The notes beneath the pieces are model-generated. The model was given only the letters and a program-made list of their open reading frames with translations. It did not search any database and had not been told where the DNA came from. From Lachnospiraceae bacterium (GTDB lineage: Bacteria; Bacillota; Clostridia; Lachnospirales; Lachnospiraceae): a stretch of 64,000 nt of DNA. The translations under genes and the position numbers were made by a program. This document shows, piece after piece, positions 18,244 to 27,444 of the stretch. The number at the start of each line of letters is the position of its first letter. Position 1 is the stretch's first letter. The DNA lies in the NCBI GenBank assembly GCA_017408735.1, contig JAFQUB010000041.1, positions 25,373 to 89,372 on the forward strand. The letters run 5' to 3'.

Positions 18244-19254
18244 ATGGCAAAGGATACAGGAATCAATGGTCTTCAGAAAGCGGCAATACTTTTAATTGCT
18301 CTTGGACCGGAAAAATCAGCATCGGTATTTAAACATCTAAAAGAAGATGAAATAGAATCACTGACACTGGAGATTGCGAATACCAGAAGTGTTTCGCCGA
18401 AGGTGAAAGAAGACGTTATAAATGAGTTTTATGAAGTGTGTCTTGCACAGCAATATATTGCAGAAGGCGGTATTACATACGCAAAAGACTTGCTGGAAAA
18501 AGCGCTTGGTTCAGAAAAAGCTGTGGATGTTATTAATAAGCTTACAGCTTCCTTACAGGTACGTCCTTTCGAATTTGTGAGAAAGACAGATGCCAGTCAG
18601 CTGTTAAACTTTATTCAGGATGAACATCCACAGACCATTGCACTTATTCTTGCGTATCTTCCTTCGGGACAGGCGGCTTCTATTGTGGCCTCCCTGCCAC
18701 CGGAAAAACAGGCGGATGTTGCAAAGCGTATCGCGGTAATGGATAGAACATCTCCGGATGTTATTAAGGAAGTGGAAAGAGTATTGGAAAGAAAGTTATC
18801 TTCTTTGGTAAATCAAGACTACACAATTATCGGTGGTGTAGATGCCATTGTTGACATTTTGAACACTGTTGATAGAGGAACTGAAAAACATATTATGGAA
18901 ACGCTTGAAATTGACGAACCGGAACTTGCGGATGAAATCAGACGTAAGATGTTCGTATTCGAAGATATTATGTCCTTGGATGACAGAGCGATTCAGCGTG
19001 TACTTAGAGATGTGGATAATAACGACCTGGCTACTGCTCTTAAAGGTGCCAATGAAGAAGTGCAGGGTGTTATCTTTAGAAATATGTCCAAACGTCTTGC
19101 GGCAATGATACAGGAAGACATGGAATTCATGGGACCTGTACGTTTGAAAGATGTAGAAGAAGCACAGCAGAAAATTGTTAATATTATAAGAAAACTGGAA
19201 GATTCTGCTGAAATCGTTATTTCCAGAGGTGGAGGTGACGAAATCATTGTCTAA
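18244..19254 (+). CDS. fliG: Flagellar motor switch protein FliG
   Basis: A 336-residue rotor protein of the C ring that contacts FliF, FliM and the MotA stator. The FliG-N, M and C domains are seen in order; the EHPQT motif (in IQDEHPQTIALILAYL) marks the middle domain. Charged residues of the torque helix appear in MFVFEDIMSLDDRAIQRVLRDV. The stop overlaps the likely start of fliH by 8 bases. Confidence 0.96.
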   Translation: MAKDTGINGLQKAAILLIALGPEKSASVFKHLKEDEIESLTLEIANTRSVSPKVKEDVINEFYEVCLAQQYIAEGGITYAKDLLEKALGSEKAVDVINKLTASLQVRPFEFVRKTDASQLLNFIQDEHPQTIALILAYLPSGQAASIVASLPPEKQADVAKRIAVMDRTSPDVIKEVERVLERKLSSLVNQDYTIIGGVDAIVDILNTVDRGTEKHIMETLEIDEPELADEIRRKMFVFEDIMSLDDRAIQRVLRDVDNNDLATALKGANEEVQGVIFRNMSKRLAAMIQEDMEFMGPVRLKDVEEAQQKIVNIIRKLEDSAEIVISRGGGDEIIV

Positions 19255-20065
19255 TTTATTGAAAGGTGGATATATTGTCCACAAACAAGATTCAAGAGTA
19301 ATAGATTATAATGATTTGGTCGCATCAAAGTTAGAAAAGCTTTCAGAAGAAACGACATTCGTTCCGGTGAGAGAATTTGAACCGGTAGCCCCGGGAGAAG
19401 GGGAGAATGGTTTTGTTGAAGGGTTGAATGCGGATGAACTGGAAATTATTATGGAAGAAGAACCAGAAGAAGAACCACAACTTTCGGCAGATGAGTTATA
19501 TGAAGAAGCCCAAAAAGAAGTAGAAAGACTTTTGGAAGAAGCCAAAACAGAAGCGGAAATGATTCGTAATGAAGCTTACGAGATGGCAAGAAAAAAAGGC
19601 TATGAGGCTGGATATAGCGAAGGTATGAATGAAGTTGAAACTATGAAACAGGAAGTGCAGCAGAAAGAAGAAGCACTTATGCAAGATTACAATGCGAAAC
19701 TGGAAGAATTAGAACCATTGGTGGTAGAGAAAGTTGCAGATTTAATGGAATATGTATTTCGTGTACAGTTTTCAACGTCCAGAGCAATGATAATGCATAT
19801 TCTTTCGGGGGCTCTCGGGAAAATCAATAACAGTAAGGAATTTATTGTGCATGTATCTCATGAGGATGTGGCTGTAGTAAAGGCTAACCATGACAGATTA
19901 TTAGCAATGGTTCCGAATGCAGTTTCTGTGGAAGTGGCAGAAGATCCTACACTGGTAAAAAATCAGTGTATGGTAGAAACAGACGGTGGTGTATATGACT
20001 GCAGTCTGGATGTACAGATGGAAAAACTGATTAAGTCTATTAAGACCTTGTCCTATACACCATAG
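19247..20065 (+). CDS. fliH: Flagellar export ATPase regulator FliH
   Basis: A 272-residue cytoplasmic stalk protein that inhibits and positions the FliI ATPase. A central coiled coil (Glu/Ala/Lys-rich, about 80-155) carries repeated YEAGY/GM-type residues like the GxxxG series of FliH, followed by a V-ATPase E-subunit-like C-terminal domain. The best start is TTG at 19247, eight bases after GGAGGTGA inside the end of fliG, which gives the usual LSNLLKGGYIV N-terminus. GTG at 19229 or 19235 are alternatives. An 8-base overlap with fliG suggests translational coupling. Confidence 0.88.
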   Translation: MSNLLKGGYIVHKQDSRVIDYNDLVASKLEKLSEETTFVPVREFEPVAPGEGENGFVEGLNADELEIIMEEEPEEEPQLSADELYEEAQKEVERLLEEAKTEAEMIRNEAYEMARKKGYEAGYSEGMNEVETMKQEVQQKEEALMQDYNAKLEELEPLVVEKVADLMEYVFRVQFSTSRAMIMHILSGALGKINNSKEFIVHVSHEDVAVVKANHDRLLAMVPNAVSVEVAEDPTLVKNQCMVETDGGVYDCSLDVQMEKLIKSIKTLSYTP

Positions 20066-20096
20066 GCGAAAATGAGGAAAGTGAGAAACAGTTGTT

Positions 20097-21404
20097 ATGA
20101 TCAATTTGAAAAAATACGATATATTAAAAGAAAAGACGTATTTTAAAAAACTGGGAAAAGTAGTTAAAATTGTAGGATTAACAATTGAATCAGTTGGTCC
20201 GGATGCAAAGTTGAATGATTTGTGTATGATTATATCCGGCGATGAAGACGAACATGCGATTATGGCAGAAGTAGTAGGCTTTCGTGATAACAGAGTTCTG
20301 TTGATGCCTTATGACAATGTGGAAGGTGTAGGGATTGGATGCGTGGTTGAAAACCTTGGACATCCTCTGGCAGTTCCGGTAGGGGAGCATTTGCTTGGGA
20401 AAACCTTGGATGGCTTGGGGAGAACCTTGGATGGCGAAGAAATAGCATCCAATATTCATTATCCGATTGAAGCGATGCCACCGGACCCGATGCAAAGAGA
20501 AATTATCAAAGATGTGCTTCCGTTGGGAGTGAAGGCGGTGGATGGTTTGATTACCGTTGGAAAAGGTCAGCGAATTGGCATCTTTGCAGGTAGTGGTGTT
20601 GGTAAGAGTACGTTGCTTGGTATGTTTGCAAGAAATACAAAGGCAGATATTAATGTAATAGCACTGATTGGAGAACGAGGCAGAGAAGTAAGAGAATTTA
20701 TAGAACGAGATTTAGGGGAAGAGGGAATGAAACGTTCCGTAGTAGTAGTGGCAACTTCTGATAAACCGGCTCTTATTCGAAATAAGGCTGCGAAGACGGC
20801 TACAGCGATCGCAGAGTACTTTAGGGCTCAAGGGAAAGATGTCTTGCTTATGATGGACTCCTTAACTCGTTTTTCCATGGCACAGCGAGAAATTGGTTTG
20901 GCATCCGGTGAACCGCCGGTTACCAGAGGTTATCCGCCCAGTGTATATTCAGAAATGCCGAAATTGTTAGAAAGAGCCGGAACGGCTGAAAAAGGTTCTA
21001 TTACGGGGCTGTATACAGTTCTTGTAGATGGTGATGATTTTAATGAACCGATTACAGATACCGCAAGAAGTATCTTGGATGGACATATTATGTTGTCCAG
21101 AAAACTGGCACATAAAAATCACTATCCGGCTATTGATGTACTGCAAAGTATATCCCGTGTTATGAGCCAGATTGCTACAAAAGAACATAAACAGATGGCT
21201 GGAAAGCTTAAAAATACTTTGTCTACATATAACGAAGCGGAAGATTTGATTAATATTGGAGCTTACAAAGAAGGTTCTAATAAGAATATTGATTATGCGG
21301 TAAGTAAAATCGATGCAGTAAACGAATTTTTGTGTCAGGATGTGGACGATAAATATAATTTTGAGGAAATTTTAATGCAATTAGATTCTATTTTTGCAGA
21401 ATAG
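20097..21404 (+). CDS. fliI: Flagellum-specific export ATPase FliI
   Basis: A 435-residue F1-beta-like ATPase that energises substrate unfolding at the export gate. Walker A is GSGVGKST, followed by IGERGREVREFIE, the Walker B segment DVLLMMDSLTRFSMAQREIG and GEPPVTRGYPPSV. No strong ribosome site lies close to the ATG; the nearest GAGG is about 18 bases upstream, so coupling to fliH may matter. Confidence 0.95.
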   Translation: MINLKKYDILKEKTYFKKLGKVVKIVGLTIESVGPDAKLNDLCMIISGDEDEHAIMAEVVGFRDNRVLLMPYDNVEGVGIGCVVENLGHPLAVPVGEHLLGKTLDGLGRTLDGEEIASNIHYPIEAMPPDPMQREIIKDVLPLGVKAVDGLITVGKGQRIGIFAGSGVGKSTLLGMFARNTKADINVIALIGERGREVREFIERDLGEEGMKRSVVVVATSDKPALIRNKAAKTATAIAEYFRAQGKDVLLMMDSLTRFSMAQREIGLASGEPPVTRGYPPSVYSEMPKLLERAGTAEKGSITGLYTVLVDGDDFNEPITDTARSILDGHIMLSRKLAHKNHYPAIDVLQSISRVMSQIATKEHKQMAGKLKNTLSTYNEAEDLINIGAYKEGSNKNIDYAVSKIDAVNEFLCQDVDDKYNFEEILMQLDSIFAE

Positions 21405-21415
21405 GGTGATGGGGA

Positions 21416-21865
21416 ATGGCAAAGTTCACATATAAAATGCAGAATATATTGGAAATAAAATTCAAACTGGAAAATCAGGCGAAAACGGTGTTTGCCAATG
21501 CTATGGCAAAGGTGGATGAAGAAAAAGCAAAGCTTGAAAGGCTGCAATTAAAGAAAGCGGCTTATGAGGCGGAATATAAACGCATTTTAAGCGGAGTATT
21601 AGATATCCGGGAATTGAATTTTTGTTTGCAAGGCATAGAACAAACAAAAGATGCCATAAAACAGCAGATTATTGCCATAGATGTGGCAGAAAGAAACCTT
21701 GAGGCGGCAAGACAACGATTGCAAGAGGTTATGCAGGAAAGAAAAACCCATGAAAAGTTGAAAGAATATGCCTTTGATGAATTTGTGAAAGAGGAAAATG
21801 CAGCAGAAGGCAAAGTAATAGATGAGTTAGTAAGTTATAATTTTAGTAAGGTGGCAGGTGAATAG
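21416..21865 (+). CDS. fliJ: Flagellar export chaperone FliJ
   Basis: A 149-residue, almost fully helical coiled-coil protein in the fixed position between fliI and the ylxF-like gene. The N-terminus KFTYKMQNILEIKFKLE is the typical FliJ start (F-x-F-x-LQ-x-vL-x-k). In other bacteria FliJ escorts substrates and couples FliI to FlhA. The sequence is divergent, as usual; position and N-terminal pattern carry the call. Confidence 0.88.
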   Translation: MAKFTYKMQNILEIKFKLENQAKTVFANAMAKVDEEKAKLERLQLKKAAYEAEYKRILSGVLDIRELNFCLQGIEQTKDAIKQQIIAIDVAERNLEAARQRLQEVMQERKTHEKLKEYAFDEFVKEENAAEGKVIDELVSYNFSKVAGE

Positions 21866-21868
21866 GAA

Positions 21869-22684
21869 ATGGCAGAAGAATTAGAAAATTCAGCAGAATT
21901 GGAAGAAACTAAAAAAGGCAAAAAAAAGAAAAAAGATAAACAAATAGATACTGCCCTTAACAGTGAGTATGAGTTAGATGAACGAGGTGGTGGGATGTCC
22001 ACGGTAGTGGTAACCATAGCAATCGTTATTATATGGTTGGCGGTGTTTGCAATACTAATCAAGTGGGATGTGGGACATTTTGGTTCCACTGTATTGTATC
22101 CGGTGTTAAAAGATGTACCGGTGATTAATATGATACTTCCGGAAGTGGAAGAAAGCACAGAAGAAACAGATGGTCAGTATGGTTATGCTACATTAGCAGA
22201 AGCCGTTGCAGAAATAAAACGCTTAGAAAATGAATTAGAAGAAAGCAAAACTGCTAATTCAGCAGATGATGAAGTGGTACAGGAATTAAGTGCAGAAATT
22301 GAGCGTTTGAAGAAATTTGAGCAGAATCAGGTGCAGTTTGAAAAAACAAAAACACAGTTTTATGAAGATGTGGTATTTAGTGATAATGCACCGGATATTG
22401 CAAATTATCAGCAGTATTATGAATTAATCGAGCCTGAACAGGCAGCAGAATTGTATAAACAGGTAGTACAGCAAGAAACTTATGATGCACAGGTTGAAGA
22501 ATATGCAAAAGCATATGGGGAAATGAAACCTGCGCAGGCAGCAGGCATTTTTGAAGCAATGACAGATGACCTGCAATTAGCAGCATCAATTCTTGAAAAT
22601 ATTGATGCTACACAGCGAGGTAAGATTCTAGGAGCCATGGACCCGGAAGTAGCGGCAAGAATTACAAAAGTAATGGAGCCATAG
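21869..22684 (+). CDS. YlxF/MotE-like flagellar protein with MgtE N-terminal-type domain
   Basis: A 271-residue single-pass membrane protein. A Lys/Glu-rich N-terminus is followed by one transmembrane helix (about residues 46-64), a coiled coil (about 105-155), and a C-terminal helical repeat region (about 170-271). The last part resembles the MgtE N-terminal domain (KPAQAAGIFEAMTDDLQLAASILENI...ILGAMDPEVAARI). It occupies the place of ylxF between fliJ and fliK in Bacillus. Related MotE in epsilonproteobacteria is a MotB chaperone; the function in Firmicutes is less certain. Confidence 0.75.
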   Translation: MAEELENSAELEETKKGKKKKKDKQIDTALNSEYELDERGGGMSTVVVTIAIVIIWLAVFAILIKWDVGHFGSTVLYPVLKDVPVINMILPEVEESTEETDGQYGYATLAEAVAEIKRLENELEESKTANSADDEVVQELSAEIERLKKFEQNQVQFEKTKTQFYEDVVFSDNAPDIANYQQYYELIEPEQAAELYKQVVQQETYDAQVEEYAKAYGEMKPAQAAGIFEAMTDDLQLAASILENIDATQRGKILGAMDPEVAARITKVMEP

Positions 22685-22731
22685 AATTTTACATAAATAA
22701 ACTATGAAATAAATGGGAAAGGAGGAGAAAC

Positions 22732-24351
22732 ATGGTAGGAACAGACATGAATGCAGTGGTATCATTGATGCAGGATACGATTCAGACGCAGCAGAATTCA
22801 CTTATGCAGGGGCTTGCTTCTACAGCAGCATCTTCTGGTAAAACAGGCGCAGACTTTGAAGAATACATGAAAGCTAGTGTATCCACGACAGAAGAATCAA
22901 AGAGCAGTAGAAGTATAGAAAAAAATATAACATCAGAAACAGAAGAAGTAAAAAAAGCAGAAGTGACAGAAGCGACTAAAAGCGAACAGCCAATGGTAGA
23001 AAAAACAGTTAAAAATCAGTCGCAGGAAGTAGAAGGTGACATTGATTTAACAGGTGAAACAAAAGAATCGGTTTCAGAAGAGACATTAAAGGTTTTGTTA
23101 CCGCAAAACATACAGGGCTTGTTGGAAATAACAGAAAACTCAACAGAAGTTGCAGAAAATATGCCGGAAGATTTGCAGGAAGCATTGGTAGAAATAGAAA
23201 CAGAACTGATGCAGAAAATTATGGAAAGTTTTGATGTGACAGAAGAAGAACTGAAGGAAGCGATGGAAGTGCTTGCAATCAGTATTGTGGACTTGCTTCA
23301 GACGGATAAGCTGAAAGAACTGGCAGTTTATGTAAGTGGCGAAGAAAGTCTTGTATCCCTGGTTACAAACGCAGATATGTACAATGCTTACAAAGAAGTG
23401 GCAGTTGGTATTGAAGAAATAAGTGCTACACTTATGGATAAATTTTCTGTAACACCAGAAGAACTGCAACAAATTGTAAGTCAGCTGAAAGAAACAACAA
23501 TAGAAACCACACAAAATATAATGGAATCTGTAAATATGGATGTGGTTTCTGAGGAGGCATCATTGCTGGAAGGTGCAGAACAACCGGAAGAATTAGGAAC
23601 AGAAGAAAAACAGCCTCAGATTCTAGTTGAAGTTTCAAAAACAGTGGGAACCTCAGAAAAACAGAATGCAGATAGTAATGTGTTTGTACAAGAAAATGGT
23701 GAAATACAGACAGAAATAACATCTCAGGATGCAGGAACACAGCAGCAAGGCAACTTTGCATCAACTGAAAATGGGGAAGAAACTGAACCAACGCAAAAGA
23801 GCAATGAAAATTCAGCAATTCAGACAAATACCAGCTATTCTACTGTTGTAACTGAAAATGAAGTTCAGACAGTAGTGAAAACACAGCAAGCGGATTTTGA
23901 TGGAATTGTAAGACAGATTGTGGAACAGATTAAGGTACAGATTAAACCTGATGTAACATCCATGGAATTACAGTTAAATCCGGAAAATTTGGGAAAAGTT
24001 AATTTGCAGGTAACATCCAAAGAAGGTGCTGTTACAGCGCAGCTGTTCGTTCAGAATGAGACAGTGAAAGCGATGATTGAAAGTCAGCTTATGGTTCTTC
24101 GAGAGGCAATGAATGAGCAGGGAGTGAAGGTGGAAGCGGTAGAAGTTACTGTGGAAACAGGCCAATTTGGCAGAAGTTTGGAACAACATTCTGAACAACA
24201 AAAACAAGAAGCAGAAAAACAGGCAAAATCATATCAGCACAGAGCAATTAATCTTTTGGCTGGAATAGAGGAAGAATCTATGGATGCAGAAGAATTGTTG
24301 AGAGCGCATATTATGCGTGAAAGTGGAAATAGCGTGGATATGAATGCTTAA
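22732..24351 (+). CDS. fliK: Flagellar hook-length control protein FliK
   Basis: A 539-residue exported ruler protein. The N-terminal 380 residues are low-complexity, rich in Glu, Thr and Val, as expected for the ruler part. The conserved C-terminal substrate-switch domain is seen at about 405-480, with LQLNPENLGKVNLQVTSKE and IESQLMVLREAMNEQGVKV. A good GGAGGAG site precedes the ATG. It measures hook length and triggers the switch of FlhB to filament substrates. Confidence 0.9.
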   Translation: MVGTDMNAVVSLMQDTIQTQQNSLMQGLASTAASSGKTGADFEEYMKASVSTTEESKSSRSIEKNITSETEEVKKAEVTEATKSEQPMVEKTVKNQSQEVEGDIDLTGETKESVSEETLKVLLPQNIQGLLEITENSTEVAENMPEDLQEALVEIETELMQKIMESFDVTEEELKEAMEVLAISIVDLLQTDKLKELAVYVSGEESLVSLVTNADMYNAYKEVAVGIEEISATLMDKFSVTPEELQQIVSQLKETTIETTQNIMESVNMDVVSEEASLLEGAEQPEELGTEEKQPQILVEVSKTVGTSEKQNADSNVFVQENGEIQTEITSQDAGTQQQGNFASTENGEETEPTQKSNENSAIQTNTSYSTVVTENEVQTVVKTQQADFDGIVRQIVEQIKVQIKPDVTSMELQLNPENLGKVNLQVTSKEGAVTAQLFVQNETVKAMIESQLMVLREAMNEQGVKVEAVEVTVETGQFGRSLEQHSEQQKQEAEKQAKSYQHRAINLLAGIEEESMDAEELLRAHIMRESGNSVDMNA

Positions 24352-24366
24352 AAAGGAGATGAGTAT

Positions 24367-24975
24367 ATGGCAATTTCAGTATCCGTTGTAGACGGAAAAG
24401 TTCAGGAAACAGCATCATCGGGAAGCTCTATATCGAACAGTGCTGATTCCGGAAATGGTTTGGGAAAAGATGCGTTTTTGCAACTACTGGTAACGCAGAT
24501 GAAATATCAGGATCCGCTGAGTCCTATGGATAACACAGAATACATATCACAGTTGGCAACTTTTTCGCAGTTAGAAGAGTTACAGAATGTGTCAAACACA
24601 GTACAGCTTTCACAGGCGTCCTCTTTGACCGGTGAAACTGTAATTATGAAAACAAAATCTTCGACTACCGGTGAGATGATGTATGTAACAGGAACGGTAG
24701 ATTATGTAGTGGTTGAAAACAGTAAAGCGTATCTGTGTATTAATGGCGGAAGATATTCGATTGATGATCTGGATACTATAATTGATGAAAATTATTGGGA
24801 AGAATACAAGAACACTATTTTAGGTGGAAATACCTCTTCCGGCGGTACACAAGGAAGCGGCTCTACTACAGAAAGCGGTTCTGCGGGAGGAACGGATTCA
24901 GATAATAAAGATGATTCTTCTTCCGGTGAAACTGATAATTCCACAGATAACAATAATTCTATAGGTACAGTTTAG
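24367..24975 (+). CDS. flgD: Flagellar hook cap protein FlgD
   Basis: A 202-residue hook-capping protein. The conserved N-terminal region is clear (KDAFLQLLVTQMKYQDPLSP, then DNTEYISQLATFSQLEEL), followed by a short beta region (about 95-145). The protein then ends in about 50 residues made almost only of Gly, Ser, Thr, Asp and Asn instead of the Ig/Tudor-like domains of enterobacterial FlgD. Short FlgD forms also occur in Bacillus (YlxG). AGGAG lies before the ATG. Confidence 0.92.
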   Translation: MAISVSVVDGKVQETASSGSSISNSADSGNGLGKDAFLQLLVTQMKYQDPLSPMDNTEYISQLATFSQLEELQNVSNTVQLSQASSLTGETVIMKTKSSTTGEMMYVTGTVDYVVVENSKAYLCINGGRYSIDDLDTIIDENYWEEYKNTILGGNTSSGGTQGSGSTTESGSAGGTDSDNKDDSSSGETDNSTDNNNSIGTV

Positions 24976-25037
24976 AAAGAAAACAGTAGTCTGAAAATGC
25001 AGGGAAGCGGATTTTTCCATGGAGAGGAAGATGTAGA

Positions 25038-25430
25038 ATGAAGATTAATAATCAATTTTCATCTATTGAACAGGTTGCTGGCCAGTATTTAAACAAGAAA
25101 AGAACAACGGTTGATACTGCGAATCAGAATATTTCCTTTACAGAAGTGCTGAAAAGCAAGCAGACGGAAGCAGATACAGAACTGAAGTTTTCGAAACATG
25201 CAGCCAGTCGTTTGGCGGACAGACAAATTGATTTGACAGAAGAGCAAATGAGGCGTTTGGAGAATGGGACGAAGAAAGCATCCGAGAAAGGAATACAGGA
25301 ATCATTGGTATTAATCGATCAGCTGGCATTTATTGTAAGTGTAAAAAACAATACAGTAATCACAGCAATGGATCAAAAAGAAGCAAACGATAACATATTT
25401 ACAAATATTGATGGCGCCGTAATTATGTAA
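25038..25430 (+). CDS. TIGR02530-type flagellar operon protein
   Basis: A 130-residue protein of unknown function, found between flgD and flgE in Clostridia and related Firmicutes. The conserved part is the C-terminal 85 residues: KFSKHAASRLADRQI, then helix EEQMRRLENG and a strand pair with FIVSVKNNTVITAMD, ending NIFTNIDGAVIM. The N-terminus is not conserved. Its fixed place beside hook genes points to a role in hook assembly or substrate export. It has no signal peptide or membrane segment. Confidence 0.82.
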   Translation: MKINNQFSSIEQVAGQYLNKKRTTVDTANQNISFTEVLKSKQTEADTELKFSKHAASRLADRQIDLTEEQMRRLENGTKKASEKGIQESLVLIDQLAFIVSVKNNTVITAMDQKEANDNIFTNIDGAVIM

Positions 25431-25509
25431 CCGGACCATTACGGAGGTTACTGTTTTGGAATGACAGAAAAAACAGTTGGCGCAATGAGGATTAGGAGGG
25501 TATATCACT

Positions 25510-27135
25510 ATGATGAGATCATTATACTCTGGTGTATCAGGGTTAAAAACACACCAGACAAGAATGGATGTAATTGGTAACAATATCGCAAACGTAAACA
25601 CTGTTGCTTATAAGGCAAGTACGATGAGTTTTCAGGATTTAATGTATCAGACAACATCAGCTGCATCCGGTGCAGATGCAACCACAGGACGTGGTGGTGT
25701 AAATGCGAAGCAGATTGGTCTTGGTGTTGCTACAGGTGCAATTTCAAACAGTATTACAACACAGGGTGCTGCACAGACTACAAATGATGCGTTTGATTTA
25801 AGAATCGAAGGAAACAGCTTCTTTGTTGTAAATAATGGCTCTGAAAATTTATATACAAGAGCAGGTGCGTTTTACGTAGATGGAGTAGGTAACCTGGCAA
25901 TGAAAACTACCGGTTATAATGTTATGGGTTGGGCGGCAGATGAAACAGGAAAGCTTTCAGATGAGCTTACAGCATTGAAAATCATGTCAGCTGAAAATCA
26001 GGTATCCAATCCGGAAGCAACAGAACTTGCCAGAATTACAGGTATTCTTGATAAAAATGGTTCTAAGCTGAATAATGGCGGACAGAGCATTTCACTGCAA
26101 ATTTATGACGATTTGGGATATTCATACACATGTAATTATAATATTACGCCGGTTACAGATGACAATGGAAATGTCGTTGAGGGAAAATACAAAATAGCGC
26201 TGGAAAAAATGGTGGATTCTAAAGGAGAGACCTTGGGAGCGGCAAATTACTTGAAACAGTATGATGCTAATGGAAATCTTCCGGCAGAATATGAACCAAC
26301 CAACAATGCGTTTAAAGCAGAAGAAGTCACCTTTGGTAATACAGTTATTGGGAAACAGGAGTACAGTATCACAACCAGCATTACAAATGCGGGTACTTCA
26401 AGTGAAGCGACTACATATGTTGTGAAAAATTATGATGGAACAACAAAGAATTTTACTGTGAAAGATGAAGCGGTTGCATACTATAATCAGCTTACTGGAT
26501 TAGAAATTAAAAGTGACGAAGTGATTGATGTGGATGCTGCAGTAATAGAAAGCAGTTTTGCAGTTTATGGGTTTGATTTGGAGTATGATACAGCAAATGG
26601 TTCTTTGAAGAGCATTGGTGGAAATGATTCCAAAGTAAAAATGAACCTTAACAATGTAAAACCTAGTATGAAAACTGTAACCATTGATTTTTCCGGTTCT
26701 TCTAACAAGGCAAACGGTGGTGTTGCAACTATCGAAGGAAAAGCGGGAGATGCAGAAGGAAATAAAGCCGGTAAGAAGGTTGGTAAGATGACATCACTTT
26801 CTGTTGATGGAAACGGATACATCAATGCAACATACGATAATGGTAATTCCAGAGTATTAGGTTTGATTGCTATCGCTACTTTTGCAAATGCATCCGGTCT
26901 TGAAAAACAGGGTGAAAATCTTTATTCAGCTTCCTTGAACTCTGGTGAAGCATCCATCGGTGAAATTGCAGGACAGGGCGAAAAAATGACAAATGGTACA
27001 TTGGAAATGTCAAACGTTGACTTATCCGCAGAATTTACTGAAATGATTACAACTCAGAGAGGTTTCCAGGCAAACAGCAGAATTATTACAACATCTGACA
27101 GCCTTCTGGAAGAATTAGTAAATCTTAAGAGATAA
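25510..27135 (+). CDS. flgE: Flagellar hook protein FlgE
   Basis: A 541-residue hook subunit. The N-terminal rod/hook motif is SLYSGVSGLKTHQTRMDVIGNNIANVNT (positions about 3-31), and the C-terminal helix has NVDLSAEFTEMITTQRGFQANSRIITTSD. The central 400 residues are the variable surface domains. AGGAGGG lies nine bases before the ATG; a second ATG directly follows, so the protein may start one residue later. A strong hairpin follows the stop. Confidence 0.95.
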   Translation: MMRSLYSGVSGLKTHQTRMDVIGNNIANVNTVAYKASTMSFQDLMYQTTSAASGADATTGRGGVNAKQIGLGVATGAISNSITTQGAAQTTNDAFDLRIEGNSFFVVNNGSENLYTRAGAFYVDGVGNLAMKTTGYNVMGWAADETGKLSDELTALKIMSAENQVSNPEATELARITGILDKNGSKLNNGGQSISLQIYDDLGYSYTCNYNITPVTDDNGNVVEGKYKIALEKMVDSKGETLGAANYLKQYDANGNLPAEYEPTNNAFKAEEVTFGNTVIGKQEYSITTSITNAGTSSEATTYVVKNYDGTTKNFTVKDEAVAYYNQLTGLEIKSDEVIDVDAAVIESSFAVYGFDLEYDTANGSLKSIGGNDSKVKMNLNNVKPSMKTVTIDFSGSSNKANGGVATIEGKAGDAEGNKAGKKVGKMTSLSVDGNGYINATYDNGNSRVLGLIAIATFANASGLEKQGENLYSASLNSGEASIGEIAGQGEKMTNGTLEMSNVDLSAEFTEMITTQRGFQANSRIITTSDSLLEELVNLKR

Positions 27136-27145
27136 TTTTAAGTGA

Positions 27146-27166
27146 CAGGCGGCTTAAAGCCGCCTG
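27146..27166 (+). promoter_or_regulatory. GC-rich RNA hairpin after flgE without T-run
   Basis: A perfect 10-bp inverted repeat (27146-27155 with 27157-27166) with a single central base, in practice a 7-8 bp GC stem. No T-run follows, so it is unlikely to terminate. It may protect the 3' end of flgE mRNA or mark an RNA processing point. Confidence 0.6.
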
Positions 27167-27185
27167 CCCATAAAGAGGAAAAACT

Positions 27186-27383
27186 ATGATAGAAGTAACA
27201 AAACTTAATGGTAAAAAGCTTATTGTAAATGCCGAATTGATTGAAACAATCGAAGAAACGCCTGACACGGTAATTTCTTTTTTGACAGGAAAAAAAATAA
27301 TTGTAAAAGAAAGTAGACAAGAAGTGAAAAATTTAGTAATATTATATAAAAAGGAACTTTTAATTAGGCGGGAAAATCAGTAA
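27186..27383 (+). CDS. flbD: FlbD/SwrD-family protein
   Basis: A 65-residue protein of the FlbD family, called SwrD in Bacillus subtilis, where it raises flagellar motor power. The conserved pattern is MIEVTKLNGKKLIVNAELIE...TPDTVISFLTGKKIIVKES. It lies between flgE and motA, and the stator genes directly downstream fit a role in stator function. GAGGAAAA precedes the ATG. Confidence 0.88.
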   Translation: MIEVTKLNGKKLIVNAELIETIEETPDTVISFLTGKKIIVKESRQEVKNLVILYKKELLIRRENQ

Positions 27384-27444
27384 ATTGTTACTATTATATA
27401 GATAAAAACTAAAATGAGGAAAATCAGTTAGGAGTGGGTGAGTA

